A DNA stretch of 64,000 nucleotides from Streptomyces sp. V1I1 (GTDB lineage Bacteria > Actinomycetota > Actinomycetes > Streptomycetales > Streptomycetaceae): positions 7,911,001 to 7,975,000 of the forward strand of contig NZ_JAUSZH010000001.1 in assembly GCF_030817355.1 (NCBI RefSeq), in the 5' to 3' direction. Positions 16,821 through 25,029 of the stretch are shown in pieces. Within the stretch, counting starts at the first letter, position 1, and every line of letters begins with the position of its first letter. The notes under the pieces are model-generated. The model was not told the DNA's origin. It made no database searches and saw only the letters and a program-made list of their open reading frames with translations. The translations under genes and the position numbers were made by a program.

Positions 16821-18974
16821 TCACTGGCCGGCCGCCGCCTCCCGAGGAGCCCACGGAGTCGAGGCCGAGGAGCCGTACAAGGCCCAGTCCGCGGCCCGGT
16901 CGAGTCCCATCTTCGCTCCGCGCCGGACTGCCGCGGCATATCTGCGCTCGCCGAGATCGGTGCGGAGTCGGATCTCAGTCCCCTCGTGTCCGGCGGCCAG
17001 GTGCCGGAACCCGGACTGCGAGATCCCTATGGAACGCCACACGACCTCCGCCGCGCCCAGCAGCCTGGCACCGCGTTCCGCCTCTCCGGCTGAGGCGGCA
17101 GTCCAGGCCAGCGCCTCCATGCACAGGGCGATTCCCCACCCGTCCCCTACAACCCGGCGGGCGTTCAGGGCGTCGCGGAGGAGTTCTGCCGCACGGCTCG
17201 GCTCGCCCTGGCGCCAGAGGTGCAGGCCGAGCGCCCACAGGGCGTAGGAGCGGGACCAGGGCGCGTGCGCCTCGTTGCACAGGTCCAGGCACTCCTTCCC
17301 GACATCCGAGGCACGAGGATCGCCGGACATGGCGCATGCCAAGGTGAGCTGATACAGGGCGGTCATCAAGCCGTTGCGGTCGCCGGCCGCGCGGTGGCCT
17401 TTCACGGCTTCTCCCAGAAGGCCGATCGCCTGGCGGAATTCGCCTTCGTAAAGCGCGCGTCCGCCCAGGTACTGAGTGGCGTGGACCAGGGTCGAGGCAT
17501 CGTGAAGCCGAAGACCGAGGGCCCGGCACTCCTCCAGCCGCGGCAGCGCAGAGGTCGTGTCGCCCCGGAGCACCGACAGCCAGCCGTCCACCCACAGTGC
17601 CTTGCCACGGGCCACCGTGTCCTGCGGTGCGAGCGCCAGCGCCCTGCCGAGCCAGTGGCGGCCCTCGCTGATCAGTCCGCTGCACAGCCAGTGGAACCAC
17701 AGCGACGCGGCGATCTCCAGCCCCGCCTGTCTCTGGCCGGGCTCGCTTAGGCAGAACTCCAGAGCGGTGCGGAAGTTGGCGTGCTCGCTCTGCAGCCGGG
17801 CGAGCCAGGTCTCCTGGCGCGGGCTCAGCCACTCCGCCTCCGCGCGGCCCACCAGCTGGAGGTACCAGTCCCGGTGGCGGCGCTGCATGGCCGGCTTCTC
17901 CCCGGCCTCGGCCAAGCGCTCCGCGCCGTACTGCCGGATCGTTTCCAGCAGGTGGTAGCGCACCTGGGTGCCCTGCTCCTCCCGGATCAGGACCGACTTG
18001 TCGACCAGCCCCGCCACCAGGTCGAAGATGCGCTCCTCGGGTATGCCGTCACCCGAGCAGACCGCTTCGACCGCCTCGAGCCCGCAGCTCCCGGCGAAGA
18101 CCGACAGGCGCGCCCACAACCGCTGCTCACCGGGGGAGCACAGCTCGAAGCTCCAGTCGATCGACGAGCGCAGGGTCTCGTGCCGGGGCAGGTCCGCCGT
18201 GGTCTGCGCGGGGGAGAGATCGAGACGCTCGTCCAGCCGTCGGAGGAGTTCTTGGGGCGTGAGCGTCCTCAGTTGCGCCGCCGCCAGTTCGATGGCGAGC
18301 GGGATGCCGTCCAGGCGCCGGCAGAGCCGGACGACCGTCTCCAGGTTCTCGGCGCCGAGGGTGAAATCCGGCGACGCCTCCGCCGCCCGCCGCTGGAACA
18401 GCCTGACCGACGCGTAGTGGCCGGCCGCCGCGGGGCTGAGCGTTCGATGCAGGTCCGGCACGGCAAGTGCGGGCACCGAGAGGACTGACTCGCCGTACAC
18501 CCCCAGGGGCTGGCGGCTGGTGGCCAGCACGCACAGCCGGGGAGCCGCACGCAGCAGCCGGTCGGTGAGCGCCGCGCAGCCGTCCAGGATGTGCTCGCAG
18601 TTGTCCAGGATCATCAGGGACCGCGCGTCACGCAGATGGTCGCAGAGCAGGTCCGTCGGGTGTCTGGCCGACTGGTCCCGCAGCCCGAGCGCGGTCGCGA
18701 CGGTCTGCGGGAGCAGCCCTTCGTCCTCCAGCGAGCCGAGCTCGACCAGCCATACGCCGTCCGGGAACGCCCTTCGCGCCTCGTCGGCAACTCCCGTTGC
18801 CAGCTTGGTCTTGCCCACGCCCCCCACACCGGTGAGGGTCACCAGGCGAGAATGCCGCAGCATCCGTTTGGCCTCGGCCAGCTGCCCTCGGCGGCCGATC
18901 AGCGAGGACTCGTCGCCGAAGGAAGTGCCCCGCCGGAGATGGGGACGAGTGCCATTGGCACCGTGGGCGGACAT
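16821..18974 (-). CDS. ATPase-TPR regulator (AfsR/LuxR-associated type) lacking an output HTH
   Basis: A 717-residue NB-ARC/STAND-like ATPase. Walker A is TLTGVGGVGKTKLATGVA (about residues 45-62), Walker B is SLMILDNCEHILDGC, the sensor motif is LCVLATSRQPLGV, and GIPLAIELAAAQLRTLT marks the GxPLA block. A TPR-rich second half follows (about 400-690). The protein stops shortly after RYAAAVRRGAKMGLDRAADW without the LuxR-type HTH present in its divergent paralogue at 19131. It might be an output-less sensor or a C-terminally truncated regulator. ATG start at 18974. The divergent arrangement shares a roughly 155-base promoter region with the paralogue. Confidence 0.88.
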   Translation of the reverse strand: MSAHGANGTRPHLRRGTSFGDESSLIGRRGQLAEAKRMLRHSRLVTLTGVGGVGKTKLATGVADEARRAFPDGVWLVELGSLEDEGLLPQTVATALGLRDQSARHPTDLLCDHLRDARSLMILDNCEHILDGCAALTDRLLRAAPRLCVLATSRQPLGVYGESVLSVPALAVPDLHRTLSPAAAGHYASVRLFQRRAAEASPDFTLGAENLETVVRLCRRLDGIPLAIELAAAQLRTLTPQELLRRLDERLDLSPAQTTADLPRHETLRSSIDWSFELCSPGEQRLWARLSVFAGSCGLEAVEAVCSGDGIPEERIFDLVAGLVDKSVLIREEQGTQVRYHLLETIRQYGAERLAEAGEKPAMQRRHRDWYLQLVGRAEAEWLSPRQETWLARLQSEHANFRTALEFCLSEPGQRQAGLEIAASLWFHWLCSGLISEGRHWLGRALALAPQDTVARGKALWVDGWLSVLRGDTTSALPRLEECRALGLRLHDASTLVHATQYLGGRALYEGEFRQAIGLLGEAVKGHRAAGDRNGLMTALYQLTLACAMSGDPRASDVGKECLDLCNEAHAPWSRSYALWALGLHLWRQGEPSRAAELLRDALNARRVVGDGWGIALCMEALAWTAASAGEAERGARLLGAAEVVWRSIGISQSGFRHLAAGHEGTEIRLRTDLGERRYAAAVRRGAKMGLDRAADWALYGSSASTPWAPREAAAGQ

Positions 18975-19130
18975 AACACCATGGTTGCACCCTGCGGGAG
19001 GCAGAGCTGGATTCCTCTTCGGCCCCCGCCGGGCGGGGACGGCCGGAGCCGCGGAGGAATAGGCTGGTTTGCGTCGGCCCGGTTCACAAACGGCACGTGG
19101 GCCATGGATCGGGACCGATCCGAGGAATCG
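18975..19130. promoter_or_regulatory. Divergent promoter region between paralogous ATPase regulators
   Basis: About 155 bases separate the two divergent starts and must carry both promoters. I saw no strong palindrome. An upstream in-frame ATG at 19104 would shorten the region to about 130 bases. The close paralogy of the flanking genes makes cross-regulation plausible but this is inference. Confidence 0.35.
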
Positions 19131-21506
19131 ATGGCTGTCGTGGCATCAAGCGTCTCGACACGTCGGCAAGAGGGCAAGCTGCCTGCCGAGGTGACGAGCT
19201 TCGTGGGACGTCGGAACGAGGTGGCCGAGGTCCGCCGCGGGCTGTCCGGATCGCGCCTGGTGACGCTCACGGGCGTGGGGGGAGTCGGCAAGACGCGGCT
19301 GGCGTCACGTGTCGCAGCCGAGGTCCGGTCGGCGTTTCCGGACGGCGTGTGGCTGGTCGAACTCGCGGGCCTGGAGAATTCCGAGCTGCTCGCCCAGACC
19401 GTCGCCGAAGCGCTGGAGATCCGGGACCACTCATCCCGGCCGCCACTGGACGTCCTCACCGACCACCTGCGGGACAAGCGCACGCTGGTGATCCTGGACA
19501 ACTGCGAGCACCTGCTGCCGCAGTGCGCGGTGCTGGCCGATTCCCTGCTGCGCTCCACCGCCGACCTGAAGATCCTGGCCACCAGTCGGCAGGTGCTGGG
19601 CCTGACATACGAACACACCCTGGCCGTGCCGACGCTGGACCTGCCGAGCACCGAGAACCCCCGGCTGTCCACCAAGTCGCTGACCCGGTGCGACGCCGTA
19701 CGGCTGTTCATCGAGAGGGCGGGCGCCGTCCTGCCCGGCTTCTCCGTCACCGAGGCCAACCGCGAAGCAGTGGAACGGATCTGCCGGCAGCTGGACGGCA
19801 TCCCCCTGGGAATCGAGCTTGCCGTCGTCCGGCTGCGGGCCCTTTCCGTACAACAGCTGCTGGAGCGGCTGGACGACCGGTTCCAGCTGCTCACCGCCGG
19901 TTCACGGGTGGTGCTCCCGCGCCACCAGACACTGCGCGCGCTGATCGACTGGAGTTACGTTCTGTGCACCGACCAGGAGCAGCTGCTCTGGGCTCGCGCC
20001 TCGGTATTCACCGGCGGCTTCGACCTGGAGGCGGCCGAGGAGGTCTGCTCCGGCGACGGCATCACCCGCGAAGAGGTCCTCGACGTGGTGACCGGACTGG
20101 TCGACAAGTCCGTCCTCCTCAGAGAGGAGCCCCATTCGACAGTGCGCTACCGGCTGCTGGACACACTGCGCCAGTACGGCCGGGAGCAGCTCGTCGCCGC
20201 CGGGCAGACGGCGCCCTGGCAACGGCGCCACCGCGACTACTACCGGCGGCTGGCGGGCGAAGCGCGAGCCGAGCTGTTCGGTCCGTCCCAGGTGGCCTGG
20301 TTCACCCGGCTCCATCTGGAGCACACCAACCTGCGCACAGCCCTGGAGTACAGCTTCGCCGAACCCGGGGAGGCCGAGATCGGCCTGGGCATGGCCTCCG
20401 ACCTGCTCTACCACTGGATCACCAGTTACTACATCGGCGAGGGACGGCGCTGGCTGGACGAGGGGCTCGCCATCTGTACCGAACCGAGCCAGGCCCGGGC
20501 CCGAGCGCTGTGGACCAACAGCTGGCTGGCCGTCATCCAGTCCGAGACCGCCGCCGCGGCGGCCATGCTCGAGGAGAGCCGGAGGCTCGGGGAACGGCTC
20601 GCGGACGAGTCCGTACTCGCCTACACCGCGCTGTACTCCGGCATGATCGCCATGTACCGGGGGGACGCCGAATCCGCGATCGGGCTCTACGAGGAGGCGG
20701 TGGCCCGGCACCAGGCCACCAACGATCCCGTGGGACTCGCGCTGTCACTGATCCGGCTTTCCCTTCTCCACTCGTTCCTCGGTGACTCGCCGCGCGCCAT
20801 CTCCATCGGCGAGGAGTCCCTGAGGGTGTGTGACGCCTACGGAGAGGGCTGGCACCGGGCCTACACGATGATGGCGCTGGGAATCGAGGTCTGGCGCCAG
20901 GGCGACACCCGTCGCGCCGCCGAGCTCGAGAAGGCGAGCCTGGGCTTCAACCGTTCGCTCGACGATCCGCTGGGGGTCGGCGTCAACCTCGAGGCGCTGG
21001 CCTGGATCGCCGCCACGGAGGAGAACTACGAGCGAGCCGCCCAGCTCCTGGGCATCCTGCAGACCGTCTGGCAGGCAATCGGCGCGCCGCTGTCCGGGTA
21101 CGGGCATCTCGTCAAGTACCACGACGAATGCGAGTCCCGCACGAGCGGGGCCCTCGGCACGACGGCCTTCCGTGCCGCCGTCAAGAAGGGCTGCCGGCTC
21201 TCCTACGAAGAGGCGCTCAGCTACGCGCTTGAGGAGCACCTGGCAGCGGTGGAGCCGGGCGGAGAGGACGAGCGGCCTTCCCCGCTCACCCGCCGGGAGA
21301 CCGAGATCGCCCACCTGGTCGCGCAGGGGCTGAGCAACAAGGAGATCGCGGCCACGCTGGTGATCGCCCAGCGCACGGCGGAGGGCCATATCGAGCACAT
21401 ACTGAGCAAACTCGGCTTCACCTCCCGTGCCCAGGTGGCTGTCTGGGTCTTCGAACACGACCGCGCGGCAGGCGGGGGCGAGCGCTCCCCCGAGGGCGAG
21501 CGGTGA
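19131..21506 (+). CDS. LuxR-family ATPase-TPR transcriptional regulator
   Basis: A regulator of about 791 residues. Walker A is TLTGVGGVGKTRLASRVA, Walker B is TLVILDNCEHLLPQC, and the GxPL motif is GIPLGIELAVVRLRALS. TPR-like helices cover about 430-690. The C-terminus holds a complete LuxR/GerE HTH: SPLTRRETEIAHLVAQGLSN then KEIAATLVIAQRTAEGHIEH and ILSKLGFTSRAQ. The start is taken at ATG 19131 because GAGG lies six bases upstream; ATG 19104 is the alternative. It is a paralogue of the divergent 16821-18974 protein, sharing many identical blocks. It probably controls genes here or its neighbour, but no target site is proven. Confidence 0.92.
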   Translation: MAVVASSVSTRRQEGKLPAEVTSFVGRRNEVAEVRRGLSGSRLVTLTGVGGVGKTRLASRVAAEVRSAFPDGVWLVELAGLENSELLAQTVAEALEIRDHSSRPPLDVLTDHLRDKRTLVILDNCEHLLPQCAVLADSLLRSTADLKILATSRQVLGLTYEHTLAVPTLDLPSTENPRLSTKSLTRCDAVRLFIERAGAVLPGFSVTEANREAVERICRQLDGIPLGIELAVVRLRALSVQQLLERLDDRFQLLTAGSRVVLPRHQTLRALIDWSYVLCTDQEQLLWARASVFTGGFDLEAAEEVCSGDGITREEVLDVVTGLVDKSVLLREEPHSTVRYRLLDTLRQYGREQLVAAGQTAPWQRRHRDYYRRLAGEARAELFGPSQVAWFTRLHLEHTNLRTALEYSFAEPGEAEIGLGMASDLLYHWITSYYIGEGRRWLDEGLAICTEPSQARARALWTNSWLAVIQSETAAAAAMLEESRRLGERLADESVLAYTALYSGMIAMYRGDAESAIGLYEEAVARHQATNDPVGLALSLIRLSLLHSFLGDSPRAISIGEESLRVCDAYGEGWHRAYTMMALGIEVWRQGDTRRAAELEKASLGFNRSLDDPLGVGVNLEALAWIAATEENYERAAQLLGILQTVWQAIGAPLSGYGHLVKYHDECESRTSGALGTTAFRAAVKKGCRLSYEEALSYALEEHLAAVEPGGEDERPSPLTRRETEIAHLVAQGLSNKEIAATLVIAQRTAEGHIEHILSKLGFTSRAQVAVWVFEHDRAAGGGERSPEGER

Positions 21507-21639
21507 CCGACTGAGCCGGCCGCCGGATGAGCGTCGCCGCTCGGCAGACCGGTGGGTCCGGTGTCAGGGATTCGTACCTCCCGAGCCTGCCCCGAAGCGA
21601 CGCGGCTCGGGGAGCATGCGGAGGGGACCGGTGCCCAGG

Positions 21640-22468
21640 GCCGCTTCCGGCTTCGGCCGGGATCGTCGTCCCGGGCACGGGCCGCAACTGACACCGTGTG
21701 CTGACGGCGGCGAGAGCCAGGATCGCCTCGGCCAGGCCGAAGATGTCCTCGGGGTGTCGGCTCAGGAGGTGGAAGTCCACGCCAGGACGCTCGCGGTGGT
21801 CTCGGTGCCGGCGATCAGCAGGGTCATGACCTGGTCGCGGATGTCTTCATCGGTGAAGCGCTCACCGCTTTCCTCGTCCTGGGCCCCGACCAGGATCGAC
21901 AACAGGTCCCCGTTGTCCGCCCCCGAGAGCTGGCAGCCCTGGACCGTCTCGTCGATGACTGCGCGAAGCCTCGTGCGTGCTTGCTCGAAGCGCCTGTTCT
22001 CCGGAGTGGGCACTCGCTCAAGGAGACCGACCGGCGCGGTCATCCGCCGGTAGATGCCCCGAAGGATGATGGGAGACACTGCTGTACGTCGGCAACGGCC
22101 CGACCACCGATCGTGGTGGAGAACAATGTTCGCGTGGTGACCCGGACCGTCAGCGCATGCAGCGTGGCGCCGAGGTCGATGGCACGGCCTTCCTGCCACG
22201 AACCGAGCACGGCGTCGATCTCTTCGCACATCACGGCGGCGTACGACGCCGTCCGGCTGGAGTGAAAGGCGGGCTGCACCAGTCGGCGCTCCCGGTGCTC
22301 CGCCCAGGCCGAGGTGAACAGGCCATTGCCCACGAGGGGGCGGACCTTGTCGAACAGCGGGCCGCCCTTGTCGTAGGTGCGCGTCGACCGGAACTCGATC
22401 TGCGCCGCCTTGGGATGGTAGGCCACCGGCAGCAGCCGAGGCAGCTCGGGCGGGAAAAATTCGGTCAT
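21640..22468 (-). pseudogene. Cytochrome P450 remnant fused to a possible terpene-synthase N-terminus
   Basis: Pieces of one P450 remain in order on the minus strand. TYDKGGPLFDKVRPLVGNGL and AEHRERRLVQPAFHS are in the first frame. After a frameshift near 22080 come GIYRRMTAPVGLLERVPTPE and the I-helix LLIAGTETTASVLAW. After a one-base loss near 21775, FHLLSRHPED joins directly to IFGLAEAILALAAVSTRCQL RPVPG, the helix after the heme ligand. About 165 residues with the ExxR motif and heme cysteine are deleted. The first ~27 residues (FFPPELPRLLPVAYHPKAAQ) do not look like P450 and resemble a class I terpene synthase N-terminus. ATG overlaps the stop of the prenyl synthase. Non-functional. Confidence 0.82.
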
Positions 22469-23574
22469 GACGTCCTCACGGAAGCGGCGTGGGCAAATTG
22501 GCGCAGGGTTTCGACGGCAGCCTCCGGGAAGGGGGCGTGGTCAAGGGCATTCATGGCTCGTCGGCGGCGACGGGCGATCATCCGCTCCACCGCGAGGCGG
22601 GCACCGGTGGATTCCAGAACGGCCCGCACGGAGTCGGCCTGCTCCTCGGTCAGATCGGGGCGGCCCACCAGAGCACGCAGAAGGCGGAGTTGCGCAGGAG
22701 TGGCTCTTGCGACGGCCAGGGCCATCAGCACGGTGCACTTGCCGTGGCGGAAGTCGTCAGTGGTGGGTTTGCCGGTCGCCGCGGGATCGCCGAATCCTCC
22801 CAGGAGGTCGTCCCGGAGTTGGAACGCCTCTCCGATGGGAAGGGCGTAGGCGGTGCAGGCTTCCATGACGGCGGTGCTGCATCCGGCCAGGGCGCCACCG
22901 AGATGCAGCGGTCGCTCCACGGTGTACTTGGCGGTCTTGAAGCGGCTCACCGTCAGGGCATAAGCGATATTGCCGGTCGGCCTGCCAGTGCCGAGCAGGT
23001 CGAGATACTGGCCGTACATGACCTCGGTACGCATGGCGTTCACCACGCCAAGGGCCGCACGCATGGGCACGGGCGCGAGGCCCGTCGAGTGGAGCAACTC
23101 GTCGGACCAGGTCAGTGCGAGGTCGCCGAGCAGGATGGCGGCGTTTGCACCGAACTGGTCGGCGTCCCCGGCGCCTTGGCGGCTGCGGTGACTGTCGGCC
23201 AGGGACGCGTGGACGCTTCGATGCCCTCTGCGCGTGTCGCTGTCGTCCATGACGTCGTCATGAATGAGGGCGAAGGTGTGGAACAGCTCCAAAGACGCCG
23301 CCGCCCGCAGCACTGGCTCCGGGTCTCCGCGACCATGTGCGGCGCACCAGCCGCACACGCACATCACTGGTCGTATTCGTTTGCCGCCCACGAAGAGGAA
23401 TCTGCGTAACGTCTCGATGGGTTCCATGAGTTGAGGAGGAGCTGAACGGATCTTCGCTGCCAGAAACTCCGCAAGCACCGAGTCGACCGCTTGCCGGATC
23501 TCCACCATGTCCAGCACGGCATCATTGAGGGCCATCATGGTGTGGTCCCCCGCACCTGCTACGGCAACGCGCAT
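22465..23574 (-). CDS. Polyprenyl (probably geranylgeranyl) diphosphate synthase
   Basis: A 369-residue trans-prenyltransferase. The first aspartate-rich motif is ALIHDDVMDDSDTRRGHRSV, the second is FQLRDDLLGGFGD, and the early conserved block is GGKRIRPVMCVCGW. It condenses isopentenyl diphosphate with an allylic diphosphate. The residues before the first motif fit a FPP/GGPP-length enzyme but do not fix chain length. ATG 23574 is chosen because GGAGG sits five bases upstream; the frame is open to 23733. Its stop overlaps the ATG of the P450 remnant, so it once led a terpene operon. It looks intact although its partners are broken. Confidence 0.92.
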   Translation of the reverse strand: MRVAVAGAGDHTMMALNDAVLDMVEIRQAVDSVLAEFLAAKIRSAPPQLMEPIETLRRFLFVGGKRIRPVMCVCGWCAAHGRGDPEPVLRAAASLELFHTFALIHDDVMDDSDTRRGHRSVHASLADSHRSRQGAGDADQFGANAAILLGDLALTWSDELLHSTGLAPVPMRAALGVVNAMRTEVMYGQYLDLLGTGRPTGNIAYALTVSRFKTAKYTVERPLHLGGALAGCSTAVMEACTAYALPIGEAFQLRDDLLGGFGDPAATGKPTTDDFRHGKCTVLMALAVARATPAQLRLLRALVGRPDLTEEQADSVRAVLESTGARLAVERMIARRRRRAMNALDHAPFPEAAVETLRQFAHAASVRTS

Positions 23575-23794
23575 GGCCCCCTCCGAGGGAGCGAGACGAG
23601 GAAGCAAGAGCGAGTAAATCTGTGCGGAGACATGTACTCCCCGTTCGTTCGCCCTTGATGCTTCACCTCTCCACCGCGGGGGAAACCACCATGCTCCCGT
23701 CCCTGGCGCACCATTCCCCACCATGTGGTGCACGGCACGGCGCGCACGGCCTACCGTGCGCCGTTGACTACGCGGTTGGTGCTCCGCTAAGCGG

Positions 23795-24470
23795 CTAGTG
23801 CCGCACCGTCTCCAAGCTGCGCGACCTCAGCCCCGCTGCGACCAGCTCGTCGCGCGCCCGCGCCGCAACACCCCCGGCCCCGCACTGGCCGGCCAGGTCC
23901 ACACCACGGTGCAGGGGCTGGCCGCTTGCGAGAGGAGTCCGGCACGGCGCAGCGCGGTGCCGAGCTCGACCAGAGCGCCCGCGAGTTGATACGAGGAGGG
24001 CGACAACTCCAGCGTGGTGACGGCACGCTGCAACAAAGCAATCCCCTCGGGCCCGTTCGTCACCCAATCCAGACCGTCCCGCACCCCCTGCGGATCCGGC
24101 ACAGCGCGCTCCGCGGCGGGACTCAAGCCGACACGGGGACCGACGATGCCGAACCAGTCGCCCAGCACCTCCCGGCGCTCGCTCTCGGAGTACGAGGCCA
24201 ACAGCGGCTGGAGTAACTGCCGCACCACATGGAAGGCCAGACTCTGCTCCTGCTCGCCGCCCTTCGCGAAGAGCCCTGTGCAGTCCCGCTCGGCCGCAAG
24301 GCGACGCATCACTTCCAAGACGTCTTGCCTGCCCCGGCCGGTCTGGTCAAGGCCAGCAACCCACCGCGGCGTGCGGAGGGGATCACCGCACCCGTCGTCG
24401 AAAGGCCGCTCACGGCGTCCGACGCCGCTTTGACGACGACCAGTTCGGCGTCTCGCTCAAGGGTTCTGGG
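23795..24470 (-). pseudogene. Large LuxR-type (LAL) ATPase regulator remnant
   Basis: Scraps of a roughly 900-residue LAL regulator remain collinear on the minus strand. Around 24465-24310 the frame gives LERDAELVVVKAASDAVSG and the Walker A RPAGAGKTSWK. After a frameshift come RRLAAERDCTGLFAKGGEQE and LAFHVVRQLLQPLLASYSES to GVRDGLDWVTN. Here the sequence jumps to the far C-terminal TPR region: GPEGIALLQRAVTTLELSPS then LAGALVELGTALRRAG. In a third frame it ends with ARARDELVAAGLRSRSLETV, just before where the LuxR HTH would start. Roughly 600 residues are deleted, the HTH is missing, and at least two frameshifts exist. Confidence 0.8.
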
Positions 24471-24575
24471 AACGATCGTCCCGCTCGCGCTGCTCCTCGT
24501 CCGGTGCTCGGCCTTCGGCTCGCTGCGTGTCCGACCGGTCCGTGACCACCGTTCTCCTCCCGGCACGGTGAGCAT

Positions 24576-25029
24576 GCCCGTCGGCGATCTCGCTCTTCAC
24601 CCAGCGTATCTCCCGACTAACCGTCAGCGAGAGAACGGTGGAGCATGTACATCCTCATGAGTGGACGCGCCAATCCACTGTCCCGCTCCTCCGCCATGAC
24701 GCTGCCGTACCGCTGCTGGCCGGATTCGTGGACCAAGAGGCCGCCGAACTGCGCGCTCGCACGCAGCGGGCCCGTCGACACGGGTGCCGAACCCGATCCC
24801 AGCCACCGTCGGCCACGAGCCTGACTGGCGGTGTCGTAACCGCCGCGACCCCTTTTACCACGCAGTGGTCTTATCAGCCTCGACGATGCCTGGATCTGTC
24901 GTTAATTCAGGTGAACTCCGAATCATACGTCCCGATTAGAGACAGGGTTCCTCTAGCTTCCTGCCGTCCCTACTCCATCGTGGAGTTCTGGGGCGAGGCT
25001 TCTGAGCCGGGCACAATCTCGGGGAGTTC
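24576..25029. other. Intergenic region upstream of the diguanylate cyclase
   Basis: About 450 bases without a supportable gene. A plus-strand ORF from 24638 has a 5' half that reads somewhat protein-like (PLLAGFVDQEAAELRARTQR) but I recognise no family and its 3' half is an out-of-frame shadow of the next gene. The stretch 24840-24960 is AT-richer (ttaattcaggtgaactcc) and probably holds the promoter of the GGDEF gene. Confidence 0.4.

Noticed and set aside
16715..16939. Minus-strand ORF overlapping the end of the HTH-less ATPase regulator
   Set aside because: Checked as a possible lost HTH domain; the sequence is low-complexity and not HTH-like.
18591..19103. N-terminal extension of the LuxR ATPase ORF
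   Set aside because: It overlaps the divergent paralogue antisense and precedes all homology; ATG 19131 has a good SD.
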